Source: Steroidobacteraceae bacterium (GTDB lineage Bacteria; Pseudomonadota; Gammaproteobacteria; Steroidobacterales; Steroidobacteraceae). From it: a stretch of 64,000 bases of DNA. Of the stretch, positions 53,779-62,396 are shown piece after piece. The position numbers were made by a program, and so were the translations under genes. Within the stretch, counting starts at the first letter, position 1. Every line of letters starts with the position of its first letter. The stretch lies in the NCBI GenBank assembly GCA_019187185.1, contig JABAQU010000020.1:219892-283891 (forward strand). Direction: 5' to 3'. The notes below the pieces were generated by a model. It saw only the letters and a list, made by a program, of their open reading frames with translations, searched no databases and was not told the origin of the DNA.

Positions 53779-53816
53779 ATACGCCGCTGACGCGGGTACG
53801 TGAGCGGCGTATTTTC
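53779..53816 (+). terminator. Rho-independent terminator
   Basis: Perfect 10-bp stem ATACGCCGCT / AGCGGCGTAT around a 14-base loop, then TTTCT. It is 67 bases after the lipoprotein stop. Confidence 0.8.
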
Positions 53817-53949
53817 TGGTGCCGCAAGGCTGTGACGACTCGCTGCGCGACGATCGACCCGGAAACATTTGAGATCGTGTTCCATACCGCACGGGTGCTG
53901 CGGTGTGCGATCCACGCCGATTCGGTCGGCGTCATTCAGGCCCTTACCG

Positions 53950-54099
53950 GTCGAAGCGCGAGCGATCGTGGCCGACTGGCGCCAGGACTACAGCCAGTGC
54001 CGGCCGCACAGCGCGCTGAAGTTCCGCACGCCGGCGGCATTCGCGGCCGCCTTTCGGGCCCGGCATGCGGGCCCGAAAGGCGGGAAGCGTGGAGTTTAG
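53950..54099 (+). pseudogene. IS3-family transposase C-terminal relic
   Basis: Open frame with VEARAIVADWRQDYSQCRPH, SALKFRTPAAFAAAF: the end of an IS3 OrfB (integrase core C-terminal segment with the YN..RPHS..L..PA pattern). The catalytic core and OrfA are absent and no terminal repeats were found. It ends at a stop at 54097-54099. Confidence 0.7.
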
Positions 54100-54166
54100 A
54101 TAGTGTTGCAACCAAGGACTTAACTAACTGAAGCCCGGCACTAAAGCTGGGGGCAGGTCAGAGACA

Positions 54167-54243
54167 ACCGACGAATGTTTCCGCTTGGCGCCGATAGTTG
54201 GCGATTGACGGCGAAAGGCATTCCCAACTACCGAACCTGCCCA
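54167..54243. repeat. Dispersed repeat family, partial copy D (3' flank of Fic gene 1)
   Basis: Matches the part of copy B next to Fic gene 2: CGCTTGGCGCCGATAG here, CGCTTGGAGCCGATAG there, then a loosely similar stretch up to GCCCATCACG. In both places it adjoins the Fic stop codon. Confidence 0.6.
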
Positions 54244-55419
54244 TCACGTCGCTGGGTAGAGCTTCGGGAACCAGCGCTCGACGACGTCGATCGGGAAGCC
54301 CAGGCGCAATGGCGCTTTGTGCGAACCCGAGACGAGCAGGCGCTTCTCGATCAGCACCGAGATCACGCGCCGCGCCGTGCGCTCGCTCGTGTCGATGAGC
54401 ATCGGTACACGTCCGCGCTCGAGCTGGCCCGTGAGCAACGCCTCGCGCAGCACCGCGAAGCTGCGCTTCGGCAATCGCTCGGCACTCTCCTCATCGCGCA
54501 CGTACAGCTCCATGCGCCGCTGGAGTTCGGAAGGATCGAGCAGCTCGCGCATGTAGCGGATCTGGTCGAGGCAGGTTTCCAGAAAGAACGTGCAGAAGTC
54601 GATGAGCGCATCGTGCGACAACGCCCCTCGCCCATCGAGATCGTTCCTTCGCGGCTGATCGGCGGCCATCAACAGGCGCTTGTATTCACCCGAGTTGCGT
54701 GCCAGACCTCGCGATACCGACCAGAGCGCAGAGCCGATACCAATGTCGAGCAACAACGCGTGCGACAGCAGGCGCGCAACACGTCCGTTGCCATCGAGGA
54801 ACGGATGAATCCACAGAAACCGATGATGAGCCGCCGCGACGGCGATCACCTGCCGCGACTTGGTCAGTCGCGTTGCATCGTAGGCCTGCTCGAATCGACC
54901 CATGAACGCCGGCAGATCCTCGGGCGCCGGAGGTACATGCGGACCCACGGCGACTGTGCGCGTGCGCAACTGACCGGGCACCACCGGGACGCGCTCGCCG
55001 GTATCGGGGTTCACGACGACCAGCAGGGTGTCGGGTAGTCGTGTGCAGAACTCACGGTGCGTCCATTCGATAAATGCACCTGAGACCGGCGGGCCCGGCA
55101 GTGCATCGACTCGCTCATCGATCATCCGCTGCACTTCTGTATGAGCCCGGGCTTCGAGCTGCAGATCGCGGCGATGCGGATCGCGGGAGTAGTCCGCCGC
55201 CAGGGCGCGGTCGATATCGCGCGGGTGGGTGTTGTGCCCTTCGATCAGGTTTGAGTAATAGCAGTTCATCGACCGCACGAGATCGGCGACCGACAGCCGC
55301 ACGACCGGGTGCAATTGCGCCGACAGCTCGCTGGCCTCCCGGGCGAGGTCGAAGGCGAGATTTTCGAGCACGGCTGTGCCTTCGGCCGGCATGAACGGCT
55401 CGGCCGCGACGGGAGTCAC
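54244..55419 (-). CDS. Fic-domain AMP-transferase 1
   Basis: 391-residue Fic protein of class II. Inhibitory motif SNLIEG (S56, E60, G61) lies in the N-terminal part, and the catalytic loop HPFLDGNGR is at 205-213 with all residues needed for AMPylation (H205, D209, N211, R213). The C-terminal ~100 residues form a winged-helix-like domain (TSERTARRVISVLIEKRLLV). It should be an auto-inhibited adenylyltransferase acting on a cytoplasmic protein. GTG start; MPAEGT (residue 10) is an alternative. About 90% identical to the Fic protein at 60797, and preceded by the same iterated TGGCCGG motif. Confidence 0.93.
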   Translation of the reverse strand: MTPVAAEPFMPAEGTAVLENLAFDLAREASELSAQLHPVVRLSVADLVRSMNCYYSNLIEGHNTHPRDIDRALAADYSRDPHRRDLQLEARAHTEVQRMIDERVDALPGPPVSGAFIEWTHREFCTRLPDTLLVVVNPDTGERVPVVPGQLRTRTVAVGPHVPPAPEDLPAFMGRFEQAYDATRLTKSRQVIAVAAAHHRFLWIHPFLDGNGRVARLLSHALLLDIGIGSALWSVSRGLARNSGEYKRLLMAADQPRRNDLDGRGALSHDALIDFCTFFLETCLDQIRYMRELLDPSELQRRMELYVRDEESAERLPKRSFAVLREALLTGQLERGRVPMLIDTSERTARRVISVLIEKRLLVSGSHKAPLRLGFPIDVVERWFPKLYPAT

Positions 55420-55444
55420 GACAGCACCCGGATGATGCTGATTC

Positions 55445-55518
55445 TGGCCGGTTCCATGGCCGGAATATTATTACTTAAAACAGTATTTTGATATCCATAT
55501 AGCGCCATCAGTGGCCGG
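55445..55518. repeat. TGGCCGG direct repeats upstream of Fic gene 1
   Basis: TGGCCGG occurs at 55445 and 55457 (5-base spacing) and again at 55512. The Fic gene 2 upstream region has the same arrangement at 61998, 62010 and 62066. Between them is an A+T-rich stretch that could be the promoter. Possible operator of the Fic genes. Confidence 0.55.
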
Positions 55519-55703
55519 AATTGTGACCGCTGCCGCATCCTACTCGGGTTTACCAATTCCGCATTTGAGTCACCATCGGTGAGCATTTCTGGGCAAACGT
55601 CAGCCACTCAGGCCACTTGAAGCCCTTTTTCCAGGAACTTCCGCCGCCCCAAGAGGGCTGCCTCCATCCATCCGCCGCAGTTCGCGGCGCTGCAGAGAAG
55701 GAT

Positions 55704-56465
55704 CTATGCCGGCGGCGAGCATCCGCCGCGCCGCCCGATGGCGCGCCTGCGAGTTCTGGTGCATTGACGAACTTCGTTCGCTGGCGCCGCACACGCACCC
55801 ATCGAAATTCCTGAGGGCTGCCCCTTGGGAATGCGATGCGCGAGTTCGATGCCCGCCAGCGTGATCGCGGCCGACCGGAAACTCTTCAAACCCAGCATAG
55901 GCGCGCAGCGCTGCTTGATGGCCCGATGGTCCTGCTCGACGACGTTGTTCAGATACCGTCGCGCCCGCACTTGCACGCCTCGCCAGCGGTGATCTTCGTC
56001 GCCGAGCAATCGCAAGCCGCGATGCGTGGCGCTGTTCCCGTCGACGTTGATCGTCTCGGGCCACGCCACACCGTCCTGGCTGACTGCGGCACGGAAAAAC
56101 GCCTGCGCCGCCCCCATGCTGCGATCAGTGCAGAGCAGTGATGCCACCGACTTGCCGTGTCGATCCACCGCGCGATAGAGATAGTGCCGGCCACCGCGAA
56201 CCGCCACGGCCGTCTCGTCCATGCGCCAGGACGAACCCGGCGATCGCGCGAACCGAGCCCAGCGCCGCTCGTACTCTGGGATGTAGCGCAGCACCCAGCG
56301 CATGATGGTGGTGTGGGACACGACGATCCCTCGCTCAGCCATCATGGCGGCCAGGTCGCGATAGCTCAGCCGGTAGGTGATGTACCAGCGAACGCAGGTC
56401 TCAATGGTCTCGGCGGAGAAGCGGCAACCCCTATAAATCGGGTCGCGCGAGATTCGTCTGGCCAT
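55704..56465 (-). CDS. IS6-family transposase
   Basis: 253-residue DDE transposase. N-terminal helix-turn-helix LSYRDLAAMMAERGIVVSHT (33-52), and catalytic residues D83 (RMDETAVAV), D142 (TINVDGNSATHRGL) and E178 (NVVEQDHRAIKQR). The core ends with AGIELAHRIPKGQPSG. The frame then passes through the left inverted end and stops 47 bases outside the element, so the C-terminus was changed by the insertion site or by a lost stop codon. Confidence 0.9.
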   Translation of the reverse strand: MARRISRDPIYRGCRFSAETIETCVRWYITYRLSYRDLAAMMAERGIVVSHTTIMRWVLRYIPEYERRWARFARSPGSSWRMDETAVAVRGGRHYLYRAVDRHGKSVASLLCTDRSMGAAQAFFRAAVSQDGVAWPETINVDGNSATHRGLRLLGDEDHRWRGVQVRARRYLNNVVEQDHRAIKQRCAPMLGLKSFRSAAITLAGIELAHRIPKGQPSGISMGACAAPANEVRQCTRTRRRAIGRRGGCSPPA

Positions 56466-56524
56466 CCGGTCCGTCCTCGAAGTGGGACGCGGATTCTAGG
56501 ACTCGGACGCCAACGCACCAGAAC
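55751..56524. mobile_element. IS6-family insertion sequence
   Basis: Bounded by inverted ends GTTCTGGTGCATTGACG (left) and its near-complement at the right (GTTCTGGTGCGTTGGCG read on the other strand), about 774 bp, with a transposase nearly filling it. No 8-bp target repeat is seen. Fic gene 1 lies to its left; a deleted relative lies at the matching place beside Fic gene 2 (62199-62335). Confidence 0.8.
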
Positions 56525-56558
56525 CCACATTGACTGTCACGGCATCCCGCTTGCAGAA

Positions 56559-56591
56559 GGCACCCGCCGCGTGGGAACAACGGCGGGTGCC
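56559..56591 (-). terminator. Terminator of the DUF4242/secreted-protein operon
   Basis: Perfect 11-bp stem (GGCACCCGCCG with its complement) around an 11-base loop. Read on the minus strand it lies 15 bases after the stop codon at 56607 and is followed by TTCTGC. Confidence 0.65.
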
Positions 56592-56606
56592 GCCAGGGAT
56601 CTCTGT

Positions 56607-57191
56607 TCACTGCACCGACGCCTGGTTGCAGTTCACTTCGGTGTTCCAGTCCACGAAGAATCCGTCAGGGTTGTCCTTCCACGCCCACACGTGCAGCTCG
56701 TAGAAGGCGGGCAGTGTGTAGCGATTCGGCGTACCCACGAGGTTGAGGAGCAGCCCTTCGAGCGTCGGCTGCTTGCCGCCGCCGTTGCCGATGCTGTCCC
56801 ACACGTCCTTGAGCTCGATGAACTCGACCCCGACCAGGCGCATGAAGCCGTTGCCGAGCGGTTCATAGATCAACGCCTCGGGTTCGTCCGCCTTCAGGAT
56901 GCCGTCGCCGATCCGTCCATCCTTGACGAAATGCACGCCCATGGCACCCGCATTCGGGCCGCTGACACAGGGGGTGGCCGCCGCCCATCCGCCCTCGGCG
57001 AACATGGCATTGATGTCGCGGTACTTGGCGGTGGCGCGGCGCACCTTGTCGACGAGGGGCGAGGAGGCGTGGTTGCCGGAGTGGAAATGTCGGGCCGCGA
57101 GCTGGTCCAAGGTGGCCGGCTCGGTTGCGAACGCCGCGAGCGGCAGTGTCAGCGTCCACAGCAAACAGGTCAGTCGGGGCAGAGTGCTCAT
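56607..57191 (-). CDS. Conserved secreted protein (VSGPNAGAMGVH family)
   Basis: 194 residues. Signal peptide 1-22 (LAAFATEP) and a conserved domain with TAKYRDINAMFAEGGWA, TPCVSGPNAGAMGVHFVKDG, PEALIYEPLGNGFMRLVGVE and LPAFYELHVWAWKDNPDGFF. The pattern is shared by many exported bacterial proteins, with histidines that might bind a metal; function unknown. Ribosome site AAGGAG. It follows the DUF4242 gene by 11 bases in one operon. Confidence 0.8.
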   Translation of the reverse strand: MSTLPRLTCLLWTLTLPLAAFATEPATLDQLAARHFHSGNHASSPLVDKVRRATAKYRDINAMFAEGGWAAATPCVSGPNAGAMGVHFVKDGRIGDGILKADEPEALIYEPLGNGFMRLVGVEFIELKDVWDSIGNGGGKQPTLEGLLLNLVGTPNRYTLPAFYELHVWAWKDNPDGFFVDWNTEVNCNQASVQ

Positions 57192-57202
57192 GATGGGTCT
57201 CC

Positions 57203-57475
57203 TTACTTGTAGAAGTACGGATCGAGGACGCGAACCTCGGTGATGCTCCCCACCGGCAACTTATTGCGGTTGGCGCTGCGGCGGATGGCTTCGGGCGACG
57301 GCGCGTCATATATGCAGAACGTCGTCTTCTTGTCGGCGCTCACGTAGGAATGAACCCACGTGACCTGATCGGCCATGTTGCTGTCGACCACCGCGAGACA
57401 GGCTCTGGCACCTGCGTCGTCGATGGGAACATTGAGGCCATCCGGGAACTCTCTCTGGACAACGTACCTTGGCAT
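57203..57475 (-). CDS. DUF4242 (SCO4226-type nickel-binding) protein
   Basis: 90-residue protein with the DUF4242 alpha+beta fold: MPRYVVQREFPDGL, VTWVHSYVSADKKTTFCIYD, APSPEAIRRSANRNKLPVGS and the closing VRVLDPYFYK. Relatives bind nickel or act as ligand-binding domains. First gene of a two-gene leftward operon. Divergent from the LuxR-type regulator at 57615 over 139 bases that contain an 11-bp dyad, so control by that regulator is likely. Start is the ATG of MPRYVVQREF. Confidence 0.88.
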   Translation of the reverse strand: MPRYVVQREFPDGLNVPIDDAGARACLAVVDSNMADQVTWVHSYVSADKKTTFCIYDAPSPEAIRRSANRNKLPVGSITEVRVLDPYFYK

Positions 57476-57543
57476 CGCGTCATCTCTTCGTAGGGTAGGT
57501 CTGCGAAACTGGTGGGAGGGGAGCGTAAGGCACCGTGCCACGC

Positions 57544-57572
57544 CGCAAATCGGGTGACTTCCCCAATTTGCG
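57544..57572. promoter_or_regulatory. Dyad between DUF4242 operon and LuxR-type regulator
   Basis: Arms CGCAAATCGGG and CCCAATTTGCG (10 of 11 positions pair) around a 7-base centre. It lies 69 bases from the DUF4242 start and 43 bases from the regulator start. A natural site for the divergently encoded LuxR-type protein. Confidence 0.6.
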
Positions 57573-57614
57573 CCGCGAGTACCCCCAGATTGGTTTTGCT
57601 ATTGTTCGCGCTGC

Positions 57615-60212
57615 ATGGAACTCCTCGAGCGGCAAGACCATCTCGATGAGCTCGCCCGGCAATTACGGGAGGCTGAAGCGGGCCGAGGCAGGATCGCTTT
57701 CGTTGGTGGCGAGGCGGGCGCCGGCAAGAGCGCACTCGTCGAGAAATTCGCCGGCAGCATGCGTCCTCATGTGCGGGTGGTGTGGGGGACCTGCGATGCC
57801 CTGCAGACGCCGCGGACACTCGGTCCGATCCATGAGGTCGCCGCCGCACTCGCAGTGGCGAGCCCGGACGCGGCACACGGCGAGCAACGTCCCGAGTTCT
57901 TCGCGCGCCTCGTGAAAACGCTGGCGCAGCCAGGTCACGCCACCGTGGTCGTGCTCGAAGACCTGCACTGGGCGGACGAAGCCACGCTCGACTTCGTGCA
58001 CTATCTCGGTCGCCGCATCCAGCGCACTCGCTGCCTGCTCGTCGGAACCTATCGTGACGACCAGCTCGCAACGATTCACCCGTTGCGGCGCGTGCTCGGC
58101 GAAATCTCCGGGCAACATGTCGCGCGCCTGCGAATCGCCGCGCTGTCCCCGGCCGCAGTGACGCAGCTGGCGGAAAGCGCGCATCGCGATGCCGTGCGGA
58201 TTTACGAACTCACCGACGGGAACGCGTTCTTCGTCCGCGAGCTCCTGACCGCGCCGGTCGACACGATACCCGAGTCGGCGCGAGACGCGGTACTCGCGCG
58301 CTTCATGCAGTGTTCGCCTGCAGCGCGCGAGCTCGCCGAGCTGGTCTCTGTTTCGCCCGGGCGCACCAGGCTGTGGCTGGCGAAGGCACTTCTGGGACGG
58401 ATGCAACGCGCCGCGGACGAAGGCATCGAGCGCGGTCTCCTGCGCCAGGACGATGAGAGCATCGCCTACCGCCACGAGCTGGGGCGCCTTGCGGTCGAGA
58501 GCACTCTCTCGTCAGCACGCAGCCAGGAGCTGCATCAGCGCATTCTCGATGCGCTCGTGGAACACGGCGCTGACCTGTCGCAACTCGTGCACCACGCACG
58601 GCTCGCGGCAAACGTCGGCGCCATCGTCGAGTTCGCGCCGCGCGCGGCACTGCAGGCTTCGCAGCTTGGAGCGCATGCCGAAGCCGCGGCGCATTTCGCG
58701 GCGGCCCTGCGCCACGCCGACGAGGTGCCCCCTGCGATGCGCGCGCGATGGTTCGAGGCGCATGCGTGGGAATGCCACCTCACCAATCAGGCTCAGCCAG
58801 CCATCGCATCGGGCGAACAGGCGCGGGCGTTGTACCGCGACTTGTCCGACGTCGAGGCACAGGGCCGCGTGGCGCGCGTGCTGGCACGCGTCCATTGGCA
58901 ATTGGGACGCAGGCTCGACGCCTATCGGGCCGCGACTGAGGCCATCACACTGTTGGAAGGCTTGGCGCCGGGCCACGAGATGGCGATGGCTTATGGCACG
59001 CGCGCGATGCTGGCGATGCTCGCCGGGCGCGTGGAGGAGGCGATCGAGTACGGCGAGCGCAGCCTCGAGCTGGGCCGACGGCTCAACGACCCGGAACCTC
59101 AGGTGCAGGCGCTCAACACCATTGGCTCCGCTCGCCTGGGCTCGGGCGACAAGTCGGGCTTCGCACTCATCGAGCAGGCTCTCTCGCTCGGTATCGAACA
59201 TGGCCTGCACGACGCCACCGGCCGCGCGTTCAGCAATCTCACCACCTGCGCGATCCTGCACTTCGAGCTGCCACGTGCCGAGGGTTACCTGCGGCGCGGG
59301 CTCACATACTGCGAAGAACACGAGATCTACACTCACGCCTATTACCTGCGCGCCTACGAATCACGGCTTGAACTGCTGCGCGGCCGCTGGAGCGATGCCG
59401 CCAATCTCGCGACGCAGCTCCTCGGGATTTTCGTTCTCACCACCAACCAGCGGATTCCGGCGCTCATCACGCTGGCGCTGGTGCGGGCACGTCGCGGCGA
59501 TCCCGGTGCGGAGGCACTCCTCGATGAGGCGCTCAGCCTCGCGCTGCCGACGGCTGAACTGCAGCGCATCGGACGCGTGGCCGCGGCTCGTGCCGAGCTG
59601 GCTTGGTATCGGGGCGACCTCGATGTCGTCGCGCACGAGGTCGCCGTGGGACTCGAGGTCGCGCGCGGCCACCGCGACCCGGGAATCTGCGGCGAGCTCG
59701 CCTACTGGGAGTCGCGGGCAAGGTCGCGTATCACGATCGACCACGGGATTGCCGAGCCCTATCGGCTGATGATCGAGGGCGATTGGCGCGGCGCGGCCTT
59801 GGAGTGGGAGAAACTCGGCATGCCCTACGAGCGCGCGCTCGCCCTTGCGGACGGACCCGAGGAGGCGCTGCGTGACTCGCTCTCGATTCTCGAGAAGCTG
59901 GGTGCCGGACCGCTGGCCGCCATCGTGCGACAGCGACTACGAGACCGCGGCGTGACAGGAATCCCACGCGGACCGCGGGCGTCCACCCGCAGCAACCCGG
60001 CGGGGCTCACTGCGCGCGAAGTCCACGTGCTGCGCCTCCTGGTCGGCGGTCATACCAACGCGGAGCTCGCGCGGCGGTTGCACCTGTCCGCGAAAACCGT
60101 CGATCACCACGTCTCCTCGATCCTCGAGAAGCTCGAAGTGCGTTCGCGTACCGAGGCGGTAGCGGCCGCCTTCGGGCTCGGGATCGTCAAGAGCGCCGGG
60201 AACGGATCGTGA
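57615..60212 (+). CDS. Large ATP-binding LuxR family regulator (LAL type)
   Basis: 865-residue regulator. Walker A GEAGAGKS at residues 32-39 and Walker B VVVLEDLHWAD at 111-121 form a STAND-like AAA ATPase. A long helical/TPR-like middle (about 330-780) has repeats such as VEEAIEYGERSLELGRRL and is the likely ligand sensor. The C-terminus is a LuxR helix-turn-helix (GLTAREVHVLRLLVGG, LHLSAKTVDHHVSSILEKL, residues about 796-860). Divergent from the DUF4242 gene. It is expected to switch on that operon when ATP and an inducer bind. Confidence 0.93.
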   Translation: MELLERQDHLDELARQLREAEAGRGRIAFVGGEAGAGKSALVEKFAGSMRPHVRVVWGTCDALQTPRTLGPIHEVAAALAVASPDAAHGEQRPEFFARLVKTLAQPGHATVVVLEDLHWADEATLDFVHYLGRRIQRTRCLLVGTYRDDQLATIHPLRRVLGEISGQHVARLRIAALSPAAVTQLAESAHRDAVRIYELTDGNAFFVRELLTAPVDTIPESARDAVLARFMQCSPAARELAELVSVSPGRTRLWLAKALLGRMQRAADEGIERGLLRQDDESIAYRHELGRLAVESTLSSARSQELHQRILDALVEHGADLSQLVHHARLAANVGAIVEFAPRAALQASQLGAHAEAAAHFAAALRHADEVPPAMRARWFEAHAWECHLTNQAQPAIASGEQARALYRDLSDVEAQGRVARVLARVHWQLGRRLDAYRAATEAITLLEGLAPGHEMAMAYGTRAMLAMLAGRVEEAIEYGERSLELGRRLNDPEPQVQALNTIGSARLGSGDKSGFALIEQALSLGIEHGLHDATGRAFSNLTTCAILHFELPRAEGYLRRGLTYCEEHEIYTHAYYLRAYESRLELLRGRWSDAANLATQLLGIFVLTTNQRIPALITLALVRARRGDPGAEALLDEALSLALPTAELQRIGRVAAARAELAWYRGDLDVVAHEVAVGLEVARGHRDPGICGELAYWESRARSRITIDHGIAEPYRLMIEGDWRGAALEWEKLGMPYERALALADGPEEALRDSLSILEKLGAGPLAAIVRQRLRDRGVTGIPRGPRASTRSNPAGLTAREVHVLRLLVGGHTNAELARRLHLSAKTVDHHVSSILEKLEVRSRTEAVAAAFGLGIVKSAGNGS

Positions 60213-60549
60213 AGAGCGATGGATCGTCGGACGCGATCGGTCAATCATCGCTTCCGGAGAACCTCTCCATGCAATGTACGTCGGCACCTGTCACTGCGTG
60301 ACTTCGTGCCGGGTGAGCTGACCCGTGTTTGACGGACCTTCCCTTGCACACAGCTCACGGAAATCCGGATAGTGCTGCTCGAGTCGATGCTGCACGTAGC
60401 CTGACGGGGCGATGAACGGCGGTGCGCGCGGCCGTTGCGCACGGGCGGCAGCTGACATGACGCGTCCCGGTGGATGACAGCGACCACGCAGGCTACGCCG
60501 ACCGTCGACAACTTCTGAAAGCTCAAAGGCCCGCGTTTATGCAGAAATG
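60213..60549. other. Intergenic region, no gene recognised
   Basis: 337 bases between the LuxR-type gene and repeat copy B. Contains CGGATAGTGCT near 60367, which matches the first part of the 23-bp dispersed repeat only. No coding remnant stands out. Confidence 0.45.
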
Positions 60550-60796
60550 CCGTGTTTGACCCATTTCCACCCGGAATCCACACCCTGTATGGGGATGCGC
60601 AACGGTGCACACTGAAGCGCAGCGGCCCCTCACTCCCACTCAATTGTTTCGCAGCCTCGCAACCCCGCGCGGCTGCTGAAGTTCTCGAAGTCATTGCGCA
60701 AATTTACCGTCACGACGACCGACAAAACACTTCGCTTGGAGCCGATAGGCCGCGACTGATGCCGAAAGCGCCTGGCCACCTCGGCCGCCTTACCCA
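60550..60796. repeat. Dispersed repeat family, copy B (3' flank of Fic gene 2)
   Basis: Aligns with copy C at 63801-64000 over about 200 bases. The shared core is CTCACTCCCACTC, then A or T, then ATTGT, and further on TACCGTCACG, CGCTTGGA and CCGATAG. Read on the minus strand both copies keep one frame that ends in VLSV.VTV...CETIEWE and a stop, so the repeat is the 3' end of a lost gene. It adjoins the stop codon of Fic gene 2. Confidence 0.75.
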
Positions 60797-61972
60797 TCAC
60801 GTGACCGGATAGAGCTTCGGGAACCAGCGTTCGACGACGTCGATGGGGAAACCCAGCCGCAAGGGCGATTTGTGCGATGTCGCGACGAGTAGTCGCTTGT
60901 CGACCAGCGCAGAAACCACGCGTCGGGCCGTGCGCTCGCTCGTGTCGATCAGCGCGGGCACGCGACCTCGCTCCAGTTCTCCCGAGAGCAATGCCTCGCG
61001 CAACACCACGAAGCTGCGCCTCGGGAGTCGTTCCGCGCTTTCCTCATCGCGCACGTACAGCTCCATGCGCCGCTGCAACTCCGAAGGGTCGAGCAGCTCA
61101 CGCATGTAGCGGATCTGGTCGAGGCAGATTTCGAGAAAGAATTTGCAGAAGTCAATCAACGCGTCGTGAGAGAGCGCCCCACGCCCATCGATATCGTTCC
61201 GGCGCGGCTCGTCGGCCGCCATCAGCAAGCGCTTGTAATCGGCGGAATTGCGCGCGAGCCCGCGCGATACGGACCAGAGCGCGGAGCCGATCCCGATCTC
61301 CAGCAACATCGCGTGCGACATCAGGCGCGCGACGCGGCCGTTGCCATCCAGGAAAGGATGGATCCACAGAAACCGATGATGGGCCGCGGCGACAGCAATC
61401 ACCTGACGCGGCTTGGTCAGGCGGGCCGACTCGTACGCTTCCTCGAACCTTCGCATGAACGCCGGCAGGTCCTCGGCCGCAGGCGCAACATGCCGGCCCA
61501 CAGCGACGGTGCGCGAACGCATCTGTCCCGGAACAACTGGAATGCGCTCCTTCGTATCGGGGTTCAGGGCAACCAACAGACTCTCGGGCAACCGCGCGCA
61601 GAACTCCCGATGCGTCCATTCGATGAAGGCACGCGAAGCAGGTGGACGCGGCAGTTCGTCCACACGCTCGTCGATCATCTGCTGCACTTCGATGTGCGCC
61701 CGGGCTTCGAGCTGCAGATCACGGCGATGCGGGTCGCTCGAATAGTCCGCCGACAGTGCGCGATCGATATCGCGAGGATGAGTGTTGCGACCCTCGATCA
61801 GGTTCGAGTAATAGCAATTCATCGAGCGCACCAGCTCGGCGACCGACAATCGGACTACGGGGTGCAGCTGGGCCGACAGCTCACTGGCCTCCCGGGCCAG
61901 GTCGAAGGCCAGGTTCTCGAGCACGGCTGTGCCCTCGGCCGGCATGAATGGCTCGGCGGTGGCGGGGGTCAA
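60797..61972 (-). CDS. Fic-domain AMP-transferase 2
   Basis: 391 residues, about 90% identical to Fic protein 1 by eye, with the same inhibitory motif SNLIEG at 56-61 and the same catalytic loop HPFLDGNGR at 205-213. The C-terminal winged-helix-like domain is also intact. TTG start, or MPAEGT at residue 10. Differences are spread along the protein, so both copies seem to be kept by selection rather than being a very recent duplicate. Upstream TGGCCGG repeats and an IS6-family relic repeat the layout seen around Fic gene 1. Confidence 0.93.
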   Translation of the reverse strand: MTPATAEPFMPAEGTAVLENLAFDLAREASELSAQLHPVVRLSVAELVRSMNCYYSNLIEGRNTHPRDIDRALSADYSSDPHRRDLQLEARAHIEVQQMIDERVDELPRPPASRAFIEWTHREFCARLPESLLVALNPDTKERIPVVPGQMRSRTVAVGRHVAPAAEDLPAFMRRFEEAYESARLTKPRQVIAVAAAHHRFLWIHPFLDGNGRVARLMSHAMLLEIGIGSALWSVSRGLARNSADYKRLLMAADEPRRNDIDGRGALSHDALIDFCKFFLEICLDQIRYMRELLDPSELQRRMELYVRDEESAERLPRRSFVVLREALLSGELERGRVPALIDTSERTARRVVSALVDKRLLVATSHKSPLRLGFPIDVVERWFPKLYPVT

Positions 61973-61997
61973 GGCAGGTTCCTGCGGCTATGAGTAT

Positions 61998-62072
61998 TGG
62001 CCGGTTTCATGGCCGGAATATTAGCCGTATAAACAATATCTTGTCATCGCAACATGGTTATACATTGGCCGG
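61998..62072. repeat. TGGCCGG direct repeats upstream of Fic gene 2
   Basis: TGGCCGG at 61998 and 62010 (5-base spacing) and at 62066. The layout equals that before Fic gene 1, with an A+T-rich stretch between the second and third copies. Confidence 0.55.
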
Positions 62073-62198
62073 CAAGATGAGTGCTGCCACGGCCAAGTCG
62101 GTTTACGAAACTGTCATTTTCGTCACTTTCGGTGACTATTTCCCAAGATCCGCAAACCACTCACCCCGCCTGACGCCAGATCCCCGGAAATTCTGCGG

Positions 62199-62335
62199 CC
62201 TCAGCGCATGATGGTCGTGTGGGACACGACGATACCCTGCTCGGCCATCATCGCGGCCAGATCGCGATAGGTCTGGCCATCCGGTGCGTCCTACGCAAAG
62301 GACACGGATTCCAGGACTCAGACGCCAACAGCGCC
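62199..62335. mobile_element. IS6-family relic with internal deletion
   Basis: 62200-62268 matches 56300-56368 of the intact IS6 element (part of the transposase N-terminus, GIV.SHTTIMR region) and 62270-62332 matches its right end from about 56456 (start codon region and end). The segment between them is deleted and the catalytic core is missing altogether. It stands beside Fic gene 2 as the intact element stands beside Fic gene 1. Confidence 0.75.
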
Positions 62336-62396
62336 GGTTCAGCTTCCTGACGTAATATGCTGCACTGCCGGAAGAACAACCCGGAGGACAAGGAAA

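Noticed and set aside
60620..60660. CACTCCCACTCAATTGT as the end of guaA (…TIEWE)
   Set aside because: GMP synthase also ends in TIEWE, but the codons before it do not match GuaA in either copy B or C; only the last residues agree.
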